A DNA stretch of 42,505 nt from Anaerolineales bacterium UBA5797 (GCA_002418205.1 DIDP01000057.1:1-42505), one strand, 5' to 3'; counted from the stretch's first letter, positions 30,734-39,537 are shown. Numbers and translations: made by a program. The notes: a model not told the origin generated them from the sequence alone.

Positions 30734-32686
30734 ATGGCAGTCCAGGAATTGGAATTAAAACCCGCTGTCCCATCCTCACCCCTGCTTGGATTCTGGAACA
30801 CCTTCAAGAAGAACCGCATGGCGGTGGTGGGACTGGTCATGCTGGTCGTGATCGTTTTCATCGCCGTCTTTGCGGACGCGCTCGCGCCTTACGACCCAAA
30901 GTCCTATGAGGGCATTCAATCCGGGGATGTGTATAACGCGCCCAGCGCGGCACACTGGTTTGGCACGGACGACGCCGGCAAGGATGTGCTCTCGAGCTTC
31001 ATGTACGGCGCGCGCATCTCGCTGATCGTGGGATTTTTCGCGGCGTTCATCTCCATTTTCATCGGCGGGCTGTTCGGCATTGTGGCGGGATTCTTCGGCG
31101 GCAGGGTGGAAAATTTCCTGATGCGCTTCACCGATCTGATGCTTGTCATCCCCGACCTGCCGTTGATCGTCGTCATCGTCGCGCTGACCCGGCCCAACCT
31201 GCTGAACATCATCTTTGTGATCGGTCTGCTCGGCTGGACGACGACCGCCCGCATCGTCCGCTCGCAGACTCTGGCGGTGAAATCGCGCAAGTTCGTCCTG
31301 CGGGCGCGCGCCATCGGCGCCGGGAACTGGCACATCATTGCGAACCACATCCTGCCGCTGGTGATGCCCATTCTCGTTGTAAATGCGATCCTGGTGATCT
31401 CGCTCGCCATCCTGAGCGAATCGACCCTGTCCTTTTTGGGGCTCGGCGACCCGACCGCCATCTCGTGGGGGCAGATGCTCAACTTTGCCTTCGGACGCGG
31501 CGCCATGAGCGCGGGCGCCTGGTGGGCATTGGTGGTTCCCGGCTTCGGGATCGTGTGGGTCGTGCTGGGCTTGACCCTGCTTGGGAACGGATTGGAGCAG
31601 GTGTTGAACCCGAGGCTGGAGGCGCATCATTTAATGCCGGGCAGGCCCACGGTCCAGACCGAGCCGGTGGGGGACGAGTCTGCATCTGTGGAGCACAAGC
31701 CCACGAAGCGCAAGGAGTCGCCCTTGCTGCTGGACGTCCGCAACCTGTCGGTCAATTATGTGAACGAAGGCGTGGTGGCGAAAGCCGTCCAGAATGTCAG
31801 TTTCCAGTTGCATGAAGGCGAGTTGATGGGGCTGGTGGGGGAGAGCGGCTGTGGCAAGACGACGCTGATGATGGCGTTGCTGCGCCTGCTCCCGGCTGCG
31901 GGTGAGATCGCCAACGGGCACGTTTATTATGGGGGCAGGGACCTGGCGATGCTGACCGAGGAGGAGATGGCGGATTTGCGCTGGAAGGGGATCTCGATCA
32001 TCTTCCAGGGCGCGATGAACGCCCTCAACCCGGTGCGCACGGTGGGCGACCAGATCAGGGAAGCGATCAGCAAACACATCCCCAATTATCCGCCCGGGAC
32101 TTTGGAAGAGCGCGTGGTGGAACTGCTCGAACTGGTGGGCATTGCCGCAGAACACAAGGACCATTTCCCGCATCAATATTCCGGCGGCATGCGCCAGCGT
32201 GTCATGATCGCGATGGCGCTTTCGTGCAACCCGCAGATCGTCATCGCAGACGAACCAACCACCGCGCTGGATGTGATGATCCAGGCGCAGATCCTTGAAC
32301 TGCTGGATAACCTGCGCAGGAAGCTGGGACTTGCCATCATCTTTGTCACGCACGATCTCGGCGTGGTGGCAGAGATGTGCGACTCGGTGCTCGTGATGTA
32401 CGGCGGCGTGACAGCCGAATACGCCGATGTGGACACGATCTACAACGCGCCGCTTCATCCCTACACCCAGGAACTGCTCAAAGCGTTCCCGGACCTTTCC
32501 AAGCCCGAACGGAAACTGACTTCCATCCCCGGTTACCCGCCCAAATTGAACGAACTGCCGCCGGGCTGTCGGTTTGCGCCGCGCTGCCCGCAGGCATTCG
32601 CGCGCTGTTCGGTAGAACTTCCAAAACTCCACGAACTTGCCGATGCCCACTTCGTGAGTTGTCATCTGGTCGAGAATGGGAAATAG
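30734..32686 (+). CDS. Fused ABC permease (DppC-like) and ATPase (DppD-like)
   Basis: 650-residue fusion of two importer subunits that are normally separate. Residues about 1-295 are a DppC-type permease: cytoplasmic start, first helix VVGLVMLVVIVFIAVFADALAPYDP, typical WFGTDDAGKDVLS, coupling loop VLRARAIGAGNWHIIANHILP. A polar linker (about 300-325) leads to a DppD-type ATPase: Walker A GESGCGKTT (about 369-377), signature YSGGMRQRVMIA (about 480), Walker B IVIADEPTTALD (about 511), and the C-terminal oligopeptide-type Cys motif PPGCRFAPRCPQAFARC. No stop or start signal occurs in the linker. It pairs with DppB-like and DppF-like partners in the same operon. Confidence 0.93.
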   Translation: MAVQELELKPAVPSSPLLGFWNTFKKNRMAVVGLVMLVVIVFIAVFADALAPYDPKSYEGIQSGDVYNAPSAAHWFGTDDAGKDVLSSFMYGARISLIVGFFAAFISIFIGGLFGIVAGFFGGRVENFLMRFTDLMLVIPDLPLIVVIVALTRPNLLNIIFVIGLLGWTTTARIVRSQTLAVKSRKFVLRARAIGAGNWHIIANHILPLVMPILVVNAILVISLAILSESTLSFLGLGDPTAISWGQMLNFAFGRGAMSAGAWWALVVPGFGIVWVVLGLTLLGNGLEQVLNPRLEAHHLMPGRPTVQTEPVGDESASVEHKPTKRKESPLLLDVRNLSVNYVNEGVVAKAVQNVSFQLHEGELMGLVGESGCGKTTLMMALLRLLPAAGEIANGHVYYGGRDLAMLTEEEMADLRWKGISIIFQGAMNALNPVRTVGDQIREAISKHIPNYPPGTLEERVVELLELVGIAAEHKDHFPHQYSGGMRQRVMIAMALSCNPQIVIADEPTTALDVMIQAQILELLDNLRRKLGLAIIFVTHDLGVVAEMCDSVLVMYGGVTAEYADVDTIYNAPLHPYTQELLKAFPDLSKPERKLTSIPGYPPKLNELPPGCRFAPRCPQAFARCSVELPKLHELADAHFVSCHLVENGK

Positions 32687-32692
32687 AGTTTC

Positions 32693-33679
32693 ATGGCACA
32701 GGATTACATTCTCGAAGTAAGGTATTTGAAGAAGTATTTCCAGGCGGGCAGACCCGGCTGGTTCTCGCGCGGCGATCTGTTCGTCCATGCCGTGGATGAT
32801 GTCGATCTGCAGTTGAAGCGCGGGGAGGTGATCGCGCTGGTCGGCGAAAGCGGCTGCGGCAAATCAACGCTGTCACTGACGTTGATGGGGCTGGAGGAAG
32901 CCACCGAGGGCACGATCCTGTTCGAGGGCAGGGACATCACCCACGCCAGCCCGAAGGAACGCAAGGAGATCCGCCAGCGCATCCAGATGGTCTTTCAGGA
33001 TCCCTATGAATCTTTGAACCCAACGCAGACCATCGAAGAGATCGTCTCCGAACCCCTGCACGTACATGGTCTCGCCACGAACCCGGAGGAGCGGAACGAT
33101 CGCGTCCGGCGCGCCCTCGAAGATTCGGGTCTGAAGCCTGCCGAGGATTACCTGCATCGCTTCCCACATCAACTTTCCGGCGGGCAGCGTCAGCGCGTGG
33201 TGATTGCCAGCGCGCTGGTGCTCGAACCGCATCTTCTTTTGGCAGATGAGCCGGTCTCGATGCTGGATGTCTCCATCCGTGCCGAGATCATCAACCTGCT
33301 GGCAGACCTGCGCCAGAAGCGCAACATCTCCGTCATCTTCATCACCCACGATCTGGGCACTGTCGGATATTTTGCCGACCGCGTCGCGGTCATGTACCTC
33401 GGTCGCATTGTGGAGATCGGGACGATGGGCGAAGTGCTCAAAGACCCGCAGCACCCTTACACAAAAGCGCTGCTCTCGGTCATCCCGGTCCCCAACCCGC
33501 GCCTGAGAAGGAAGCGGATCATCCTGCAGGGCGAAACGCCGAATCCCATCGATCTGCCCAAAGGCTGTCGTTTCCACCCGCGCTGTCCGGTGGCGATCGA
33601 AGCCTGCAAGCTGAGCGACCCGCCTCTGCAAAAGGTCAGCGATACCCATTCGGCGGCATGTTTACTGCTGGTGCGCTGA
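32693..33679 (+). CDS. Peptide-type ABC transporter ATPase (DppF-like)
   Basis: Second ATPase of the importer, 328 residues. Walker A is VGESGCGKST, the Q-loop region MVFQDPYESLNP is the DppF/OppF hallmark, the signature is LSGGQRQRVVIASAL, Walker B LLLADEPVSMLD and the H-loop FITHDLG. The C-terminal oligo_HPY domain has the Cys-rich PKGCRFHPRCPVAIEAC, which in related proteins binds an iron-sulfur cluster. It starts 6 nt after the fused permease-ATPase gene, completing the transporter. The stop TGA overlaps the next gene's ATG by one base. Confidence 0.94.
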   Translation: MAQDYILEVRYLKKYFQAGRPGWFSRGDLFVHAVDDVDLQLKRGEVIALVGESGCGKSTLSLTLMGLEEATEGTILFEGRDITHASPKERKEIRQRIQMVFQDPYESLNPTQTIEEIVSEPLHVHGLATNPEERNDRVRRALEDSGLKPAEDYLHRFPHQLSGGQRQRVVIASALVLEPHLLLADEPVSMLDVSIRAEIINLLADLRQKRNISVIFITHDLGTVGYFADRVAVMYLGRIVEIGTMGEVLKDPQHPYTKALLSVIPVPNPRLRRKRIILQGETPNPIDLPKGCRFHPRCPVAIEACKLSDPPLQKVSDTHSAACLLLVR

Positions 33680-34470
33680 TGGACATCACCAGCCTGCAAA
33701 ACCCCCGCGTCAAACACATCGTCAAACTCCGCGAAGATAAACGCCAGCGCCAGAAGGACGGCTTGATGCTCGTGGAGGGCTTTGACGAGATCCGGCTTGC
33801 GATTTCTGCCGGTCACACGCCGCAGACGCTTCTGACCGCCCCCGAACTTGTCTCCCGTCATATGGACATTACCGCGGCTGAAACCATCACCGTCAACCGC
33901 GCGGTCTTCGAGAGGATGTCCTATCGGGACCATCCCGATGGCTGGCTGGCGGTCTTTCCGATCCCTCGTACAACTCTCGATGATTTGAATCTCAGCGATG
34001 TGCCGTTGGTCATCCTTGCAGAATCGGTCGAAAAGCCGGGCAACCTCGGCGCAATGCTGCGCACCGCCGATGCGGCCCGCGTGGACGCCTTCCTGCTTTG
34101 CGACCCCCGCGTGGATCCCTGGAATCCGAACGTCGTCCGCGCCAGCCGCGGGGCATTGTTCAGCGTGCCAGTGGTCGAGTGCGATAACGCGTCCGCGCTG
34201 AAGTGGTTGAGTGAAAAGAAGATCCGCATCCTTGCGGCAACTCCCTCCGCAGAGACAACGTATTCCGCCGTGGACATGCGTGAACCCGTTGCCATCGCGG
34301 TCGGCACAGAAGACGAAGGCTTGACCGAGTTCTGGCTGTCTCACGCGGATGTGAAGGTCAGGATCCCCATGCTGGGGATGGTCAATTCGCTGAATGTCTC
34401 GGTTTCGATGGCGTTGATCGTGTATGAAGCAGTGAGGCAGAGAGGAGAACCTCCACCCGGAGCGGAGTAG
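33679..34470 (+). CDS. SpoU/TrmH-family RNA methyltransferase
   Basis: SAM-dependent 2'-O-ribose methyltransferase of rRNA or tRNA with the SPOUT trefoil-knot fold, 263 residues. An N-terminal substrate-binding domain starts ITSLQNPRVKHIVKLREDK, typical of the family. The three SPOUT motifs are LAESVEKPGNLGAMLRTADA (motif 1, catalytic Arg), AVGTEDEGLTEFW (motif 2) and IPMLGMVNSLNVSVSMALI (motif 3, knot). The ATG at 33679 overlaps the stop of the ATPase gene (TGATG). This start matches the family N-terminus, against an in-frame ATG 21 nt earlier. Its function is unrelated to the importer. Target nucleotide unknown. Confidence 0.93.
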   Translation: MDITSLQNPRVKHIVKLREDKRQRQKDGLMLVEGFDEIRLAISAGHTPQTLLTAPELVSRHMDITAAETITVNRAVFERMSYRDHPDGWLAVFPIPRTTLDDLNLSDVPLVILAESVEKPGNLGAMLRTADAARVDAFLLCDPRVDPWNPNVVRASRGALFSVPVVECDNASALKWLSEKKIRILAATPSAETTYSAVDMREPVAIAVGTEDEGLTEFWLSHADVKVRIPMLGMVNSLNVSVSMALIVYEAVRQRGEPPPGAE

Positions 34471-34600
34471 ATTGTCCGTCGGACGTAGACGAAGCGTGGA
34501 TATGCAGGATGAGGTGACTTGAATCAAATCAGAGCCTCGGCTTGTACTCCGTTCCGCTCAGCGCCTCCATGGATTGCTTTTGAATTTCTCATCGGATTTA

Positions 34601-34628
34601 TTGGTGGATTAATTTGGAAAAGTAGAAT
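34601..34628 (+). promoter_or_regulatory. Candidate promoter of the MFS-methyltransferase unit
   Basis: TTGGTG at 34601-34606 and TAGAAT at 34623-34628 with a 16-nt spacer, 24 nt upstream of the ATG at 34653; an AGG ribosome-binding site lies between. Confidence 0.5.
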
Positions 34629-34652
34629 ATGGCACATTACAGGTAATTCCCC

Positions 34653-35873
34653 ATGCGCTCCTTCACCATCCTCTGGCTCGGGCAGATTCTCTCGCTGATC
34701 GGCAGCGCGATGACCTGGTTCGCGTTCACCATCTGGGCGTGGGACGTGACCGGCAAAGCCTCGGCGCTGGCGACGATCAGTTTTTTTGCATTCCTGCCCG
34801 CGGTGCTGTTCAGCCCGGTTGCCGGCGCGTTCGTGGACCGCTGGAACCGCAAGCTGGTGATGCTGCTCAGCGATCTCGCGACCGCGCTGGGCACGCTCAC
34901 AATCTTCCTCATTTACACCTTTGGCGAATTACAGATCTGGCATATCTATCTCGTCAGCATTCTGGCGGGCTTCTTCACCGCGTTTCAGTACCCCGCTTAC
35001 GCCGCGGCGGTGACGACGATGCTCTCGAAACAGGATTACGCCCGCGCCGAAGGGATGCTTGGCTCGGCGCGCGCGCTTTCAGGTATCCTTGCGCCGGTCT
35101 TCGCCGCGGCTCTGTTGGGCGTCATCGGCTTGAGCGGAATCATGCTGATCGATCTCGCCACGTTTTTGTTCGCCTTTGGGACGCTGCTTATCGTCCACGT
35201 CCCAAACCCGAAAGGGTCGGCGATCGGTCTGCAAAGCAGGGGGATGTTGTGGGAGGAGATCGCCTTCGGGTTCCGGTATATCAAGGAGCAGCAGGGACTG
35301 CGCGCCTTGACCGTCCTGTTCATGTCCGCAGGAATCTTCCTTGCGATCGGGGCGACGCTCATGGCCCCGCTGGTGTTGAGCGGGACCGAGAACGATGAAT
35401 CGGCGTTGGCGACGGTCCAATCAACGGGGGCAATTGGCGGCGTGGCGGGAGGCGTGTTGTTGAGTCTGTGGGGCGGCACGAAGCGCCGCGTCCTTAACAT
35501 CCTGATCGGCGGCGCGGCGGCGTGCCTGCTTGGCATCTTCTGGCTGGGCGTGAGTCATACGGTCCTGTTGTGGGCGGTGGGCAGCTTCTTCTTTGCATTC
35601 TTTGAGCCGTTCGTGGAGGGCGGCAACCTCGCCATCTGGCAGGTGAAGGTCCCCGCAGATGTTCAGGGGCGGGTATTTTCGGCGCGGCATTTGCTGGTGC
35701 AGATCCCGTATTTGTTTGGTATTCTTGCATCAGGCTACCTGGCGGAAGCCCGCACGATCCCCGTGGTGCTGAGCGCGGCGGGGATCATTGGCGCACTGGT
35801 GTTCGGCGCGGGATATTTCTTCCGCGAGGTGCATGATGTGGAAACTTTATATCCCGATGCACAGGAGACATGA
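34653..35873 (+). CDS. MFS exporter (DHA3/EntS-like)
   Basis: 406-residue, 12-helix major facilitator of the MFS_3 type, related to macrolide and enterobactin exporters. It begins FTILWLGQILSLIGSAMTWFAFTIWAW. The loop 2-3 signature is GAFVDRWNRKLVM; a mid-protein loop GSAIGLQSRGMLWEEIAFGFRYIKEQQGLRAL is typical of the group, and QVKVPADVQGRVFSARHLL matches the late conserved motif. Substrate is unknown. It overlaps the following methyltransferase gene by its stop codon, suggesting joint regulation. By family it most likely expels a drug or siderophore. Confidence 0.9.
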   Translation: MRSFTILWLGQILSLIGSAMTWFAFTIWAWDVTGKASALATISFFAFLPAVLFSPVAGAFVDRWNRKLVMLLSDLATALGTLTIFLIYTFGELQIWHIYLVSILAGFFTAFQYPAYAAAVTTMLSKQDYARAEGMLGSARALSGILAPVFAAALLGVIGLSGIMLIDLATFLFAFGTLLIVHVPNPKGSAIGLQSRGMLWEEIAFGFRYIKEQQGLRALTVLFMSAGIFLAIGATLMAPLVLSGTENDESALATVQSTGAIGGVAGGVLLSLWGGTKRRVLNILIGGAAACLLGIFWLGVSHTVLLWAVGSFFFAFFEPFVEGGNLAIWQVKVPADVQGRVFSARHLLVQIPYLFGILASGYLAEARTIPVVLSAAGIIGALVFGAGYFFREVHDVETLYPDAQET

Positions 35874-36742
35874 TGGACTGGTTTGACTGGCTGAGTTTGT
35901 TCGCCGGCCTCGGCTTGATCGGCTACCTGCTCGACCGCGAGATCTATTTCTATGAGGGCGTGCATCTGGGTCCGCGCTTGCAGGCGTGGCTGTACGACCG
36001 CTGGTCGAAGAAGTACGACGAGGGCAAACGCGAGAGTCAGTTGCGGGATGCCGAGATGCTTGCCGGGCCGCTGCTGAAACTGCTGGAGAAGACTCCCGAA
36101 CCATTCATCCTGGATTTTGCGACCGGCACGGGGAGGTTGTCCTATGCGTTGACAGGCCAGCCGGGGTTCAACGGACACATCATCGCCCTCGATCTTTCGC
36201 AGGGAATGCTGGTACGGGCTGCGGAAAAATTATCCCGCGCTTCGACGGACCTCGATACGCCTGCAACTGCTCGACCAGCGGGGAGAGTTGAATTCCTCCG
36301 CCATCGCACCCTGCCCCTGCCTTTCCCTAATGCAGCGTTCGACGCGGTCTGCGCGCTGGAAGTGCTGGAACTCTTCCCGAACATGGACGAGGCGCTGGCG
36401 GAACTGTCGCGCGTCCTTGCCCCGGGCGGTGTGCTGCTCACCTCGCGCGGCACGGAGGCATCCGGGCGCAGGGCGAAGGTGAAGAGCAAACTGGATTTTG
36501 GCTTGATGCTCACGAAGCACGATTTCGAGACGTTCGAGATCATCCCGTGGTGGAAGTTCTTCGACCGCGTGATCGCCATCCGGAACGGCGCGTCAGAACC
36601 GGCGGGGAGGAAGCGGCTGCAGGATGTGCTGCAATGCTCGACCTGCGGTCAAATTCAATGGGAACGATCAGTTGGCGCGATGAAATGCCTGAACTGCGGG
36701 AATGTGTTGTCCGTTACGGGGGAGGGGATCGTATTGAATTGA
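35873..36742 (+). CDS. Membrane-anchored class I methyltransferase with C-terminal zinc ribbon
   Basis: SAM-dependent methyltransferase of the UbiE/Methyltransf_11 type, about 289 residues. An N-terminal hydrophobic segment (FDWLSLFAGLGLIGYLLDRE) may anchor it in the membrane. The SAM motif I is FILDFATGTGRLSYAL; the acidic residue after strand 2 is in IIALDLSQGML; motifs II and III are LPFPNAAFDAVCALEVLELF and LAPGGVLLTSRG. The C-terminal 35 residues hold a C4 zinc ribbon, CSTCG...CLNCG, unusual for this family. Two ATGs overlap the MFS stop (35870, 35873); the second is 5 nt from AGGAG. Substrate is unknown; a lipid or small molecule is plausible. Confidence 0.85.
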   Translation: MDWFDWLSLFAGLGLIGYLLDREIYFYEGVHLGPRLQAWLYDRWSKKYDEGKRESQLRDAEMLAGPLLKLLEKTPEPFILDFATGTGRLSYALTGQPGFNGHIIALDLSQGMLVRAAEKLSRASTDLDTPATARPAGRVEFLRHRTLPLPFPNAAFDAVCALEVLELFPNMDEALAELSRVLAPGGVLLTSRGTEASGRRAKVKSKLDFGLMLTKHDFETFEIIPWWKFFDRVIAIRNGASEPAGRKRLQDVLQCSTCGQIQWERSVGAMKCLNCGNVLSVTGEGIVLN

Positions 36743-36765
36743 TCGGGGCGTTTTGGAAGTGGGGA

Positions 36766-37395
36766 CTACTGTGATCCGCCGAGTTTTTCCAATTGCTGAT
36801 AGACCTGGTCGAGCAGGAGTTTGAGTTCGTCCCGTTCTGCGGTGGTGCGGCGCAGGGAGGCATGCAGGGATTGCCCCTCTCCGCCTGAGGAGGTCTCGAG
36901 CAGATGCTCGTCGCGGGTGATTTGTTTTTCCTTTTCGATAAATTTGGCTTCGAGCCTTTTCCGATACCCCAGGTAAAAACTGACTTCCTTGAGCGGTTCC
37001 ATCGCCGCGCTTTCGCCCTGTTTGAGAAGTTCGGTGATCGTCTCCAGGAACTTTTCCATATCCACCGGCTTTTGAATGAAACGCGTGACGCCGATGTTGA
37101 GGGCGAACTCGATATCTTCGGGGGCGACGTAGGTGGCGGTGATGAAAATGACCGGGATGCCGCGGGTTCGGGGTTCGATCCGCAGGCGGTGGACGAGGCC
37201 GAAGCCGTCCAGTTGGGGCATCATGATATCGGCGATCACGAGCGCCGGGCGTTCCCGCCGCACGGCATCCAGCCCCTCCCTGCCGTTCCGGGCAGTGACC
37301 ACGCGATAGCCCCGGAACGTCAGCGTGGTTTCGAGGAACTTCAGGATGTCGAGATCGTCTTCCACGACGAGCAGATAGCCGGTACCCATGCCCAT
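36766..37395 (-). CDS. Response regulator with receiver and coiled-coil domains
   Basis: 209-residue signalling protein. The receiver domain spans about 5-125: acidic pair VVEDD, phosphorylated Asp in LVIADIMMPQLDG, Thr in VIFITATY, and the switch Lys in FIQKPVDM. The rest (about 130-209) is a charged helical region (YRKRLEAKFIEKEKQITRDEHLL and RTTAERDELKLLLDQVYQQLEKL), a likely coiled coil, with no DNA-binding output domain. It probably works by protein-protein contact, for example in a phosphorelay or chemosensory-like path. The cognate kinase is not in the window. TAGAAT 6 nt before the ATG and no Shine-Dalgarno suggest a leaderless mRNA. Confidence 0.9.
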   Translation of the reverse strand: MGMGTGYLLVVEDDLDILKFLETTLTFRGYRVVTARNGREGLDAVRRERPALVIADIMMPQLDGFGLVHRLRIEPRTRGIPVIFITATYVAPEDIEFALNIGVTRFIQKPVDMEKFLETITELLKQGESAAMEPLKEVSFYLGYRKRLEAKFIEKEKQITRDEHLLETSSGGEGQSLHASLRRTTAERDELKLLLDQVYQQLEKLGGSQ

Positions 37396-37401
37396 AGAAA
37401 T

Positions 37402-37407
37402 ATTCTA
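37402..37407 (-). promoter_or_regulatory. -10 element for a leaderless response-regulator mRNA
   Basis: TAGAAT on the minus strand ends 6 nt before the ATG at 37395. No Shine-Dalgarno is visible, nor a strong -35. Confidence 0.4.
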
Positions 37408-37476
37408 CGGATTTTTGGCCCGCCCGGTTATATTAATTTCATCACTTTTTTGGGGGGAGCTGTACATCTTCCCGGG

Positions 37477-38661
37477 CTAATTCGACAAGGAAAACAGCCC
37501 TTTGATGATCTCAACGACCGGACCGCTCGTGCCGACCAGACTCAAAAACGGGATCGCCTGGGCGCTGGCAAACCGCAGGATCGTCTTCCAGTTGAACGGC
37601 CAGGTTGGCACCTGACTGTTCGCATCGTAGACCTTTTTCATGAACTCGATGGTCCGCAGTTTTTCTTCGCCTTGTTGGGGGTCGATCTCATCCGCCTCGG
37701 AACGCAGTTCGCGGGACAGCGCTTCGATCTTCAGACTGAGACTGTCCAGCTCCGCCCGGATCTTCTGCGCATACGATTCCATTCGCAGGTGGATCTTGTA
37801 GACGGGTTGGATGAAGGCGAAGATCGAAAGGACGCCGAGCAGCACAAGCAGTTGCCGAAACAGACCGCCCCAGAGCACCACATATCCCGCAAGAGCCGGA
37901 TTGTCGAAGAAGGTGGTTACGAACCCCCAGATTCCCAGGAAGATGGCGGGGAAGAGCAGGATCAGGGCAATGTTGAACGCCAGATCGCCCAGGGGTTTAA
38001 GTCCGCCGGACTGGTCATGATGATCGACCTGAATTTTGAGCAGGAACCTGTCGCCGAGCACGCCGATGAAGTAGGCGATGACGCCCACCCTCCAGGCAAG
38101 GAGCCCCACGATGAAACCCAATACGGGGGCAATGACGGCTGCCTGCCCTCCAAAATAATAGACCAGCATACCGGGAAGCCCGAACGGGAACTGCCTGGCG
38201 ATCATCCAGTAGCGAAACGGATAGGTGGCGATCAGGGAGCCAACTGCAAAGAGCAGCCCCAGCCCAATTTCATACCTGGCATTCAGCGCCCTCTCGAACT
38301 GCAGGATGTAATCCTTGAAGATGGTGGTGCCGCTGTCCACAGGCGGCGCCTCGATGAGACCCCGCCTCCAGATCGTCTCGAGCGCTTTGGGGAGTTGATC
38401 GAAAAGGATGCGGATGGACAGCAGGACCGCGGCAACGGTCAGCACGCCGGTCATCCAGAACGTGTCGCGGGAAAAAGAGCCTCCGCCGATCAGCCAGTCC
38501 ACGAAGATCAACAGAACCAGGAACGCCGGGATCCAGCCAAAGACGGCGCGGACCCGCGGGTTCCGGATGATATGGAATTCCTTCAGCCGGCCGGGTACGT
38601 CCGCAGACTCATCCACTTGCACTTTTTCCCTGGTCCGGGAGGGAGATGCCTTTTTACTCAT
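37477..38661 (-). CDS. Multi-pass membrane protein of unknown function
   Basis: 394-residue membrane protein. The N-terminus (1-35) is charged. Helices at about 43-60 (IPAFLVLLIFVDWLIGGG) and 66-86 are followed by a loop, then about four more (roughly 130-150, 165-195, 220-240, 255-280). A long charged helical segment, KIHLRMESYAQKIRAELDSLSLKIEALSRELRSE, follows at about 288-322 (likely cytoplasmic coiled coil), and a final hydrophobic stretch ends the protein. No known domain is recognised. The gene begins 9 nt after the preceding membrane-protein gene on the same strand, so the two are probably co-expressed. A mechanosensing or scaffolding role would be pure speculation. Confidence 0.75.
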   Translation of the reverse strand: MSKKASPSRTREKVQVDESADVPGRLKEFHIIRNPRVRAVFGWIPAFLVLLIFVDWLIGGGSFSRDTFWMTGVLTVAAVLLSIRILFDQLPKALETIWRRGLIEAPPVDSGTTIFKDYILQFERALNARYEIGLGLLFAVGSLIATYPFRYWMIARQFPFGLPGMLVYYFGGQAAVIAPVLGFIVGLLAWRVGVIAYFIGVLGDRFLLKIQVDHHDQSGGLKPLGDLAFNIALILLFPAIFLGIWGFVTTFFDNPALAGYVVLWGGLFRQLLVLLGVLSIFAFIQPVYKIHLRMESYAQKIRAELDSLSLKIEALSRELRSEADEIDPQQGEEKLRTIEFMKKVYDANSQVPTWPFNWKTILRFASAQAIPFLSLVGTSGPVVEIIKGLFSLSN

Positions 38662-38670
38662 CAGCGACCA

Positions 38671-39318
38671 TCACTGCCCCGGTCCGGTGGATGGAAACGG
38701 GACCCGGCTTATATACAGCGCCAGCATGGCGGCGGTTGCACAGGCTGGTACAAGACCCAGGGTGAACAACCCGTATTGGTCCAGGGTGTTGCCCGGGATG
38801 GTCAAGCCCAGCAGACCCCAGCCCAGGATGTTGGCGGCGATCCACCAACCTGCCCGAGCCAGCCGGCGTTGCAGCAACACCCATTGGGCTGTGCCAATTG
38901 CCAGACCCATCACGAGGAAGACCAGATCCAGGTTATCCGGAGGCGTGCCTGTCCAGCCCAGCCAGCCGGGGAGGGCGAGCAGGAATACACCGAGCAGCCA
39001 GCCCCCGACCGTGGCGGGCACCCACCAACCCATGCGGGGCAGGACCTTGCGCAACAATACGTATTGCAAGGCTCCGGTGGACAAGCCGATAAATGGGACA
39101 AAGACATACATCAACAGATAATCTTCGGTGATGTGCCGGATGCCGTTCACAACGATGAAGTCCCCAACCACGTTGGTGACGATTTTCAGAACGATCAGGC
39201 TGAAGAAAAAGGCGAGAGGGACGGACAGGGATGTGAGAGCGATCCAGCCAACGTAAAAGGACGGTTCGGGCTTTCTGAAGTTGGTTTGGGACATTTCCAT
39301 ATTCGCCTGCTGGTTCAT
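38671..39318 (-). CDS. Membrane protein with an internally duplicated helix pair
   Basis: 215-residue membrane protein with about six hydrophobic segments. Two copies of one motif are visible: GALQYVLLRKVLPRMGWWVP (about 101-120) and GTAQWVLLQRRLARAGWWIA (about 150-169), each followed by a Gly-rich helix. This G-x-x-Q-W/Y...LR...WW pattern is seen in uncharacterised bacterial membrane proteins. The N-terminus is polar and cytosolic. Its stop lies 9 nt from the next gene's start. GGAG precedes the ATG. Function is unknown. Confidence 0.78.
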   Translation of the reverse strand: MNQQANMEMSQTNFRKPEPSFYVGWIALTSLSVPLAFFFSLIVLKIVTNVVGDFIVVNGIRHITEDYLLMYVFVPFIGLSTGALQYVLLRKVLPRMGWWVPATVGGWLLGVFLLALPGWLGWTGTPPDNLDLVFLVMGLAIGTAQWVLLQRRLARAGWWIAANILGWGLLGLTIPGNTLDQYGLFTLGLVPACATAAMLALYISRVPFPSTGPGQ

Positions 39319-39502
39319 CGTACGCTCCTTTCAGGGGTACCGGACCACGTCACCGCTTATTTTACCCCCACAGGGACGCCCGCCGCCTTATTTGCATGGC
39401 ATTACAGGCAGGTAGGGGTGATCCGCTGTGGGTTGGCGTCGTTTGATTGTATTTTGTTATAAACGGATGCGATGCCATCCGTAAATTATTATGATTTGGA
39501 AA

Positions 39503-39530
39503 TTGGGCATTTTCCATTTTGTTCTATACT
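39503..39530 (+). promoter_or_regulatory. Promoter for a leaderless membrane-protein mRNA
   Basis: TTGGGC at 39503-39508 and TATACT at 39525-39530 with a 16-nt spacer. The -10 ends 7 nt before the ATG at 39538, so transcription should begin at the start codon. The AAGG just before the ATG would then lie outside the mRNA. Confidence 0.5.
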
Positions 39531-39537
39531 AAGGCAG

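Noticed and set aside
30734..32686. Two separate genes (permease and ATPase) instead of one fusion.
   Set aside because: There is no stop codon in the linker and no ribosome-binding site with a start codon in front of the ATPase domain.
36904..39462. An 852-codon open frame on the plus strand.
   Set aside because: It lies entirely antisense to three well-formed minus-strand genes (response regulator and two membrane proteins) and reads as low-complexity His/Asp/Gln/Gly-rich sequence typical of a shadow frame in GC-rich DNA.
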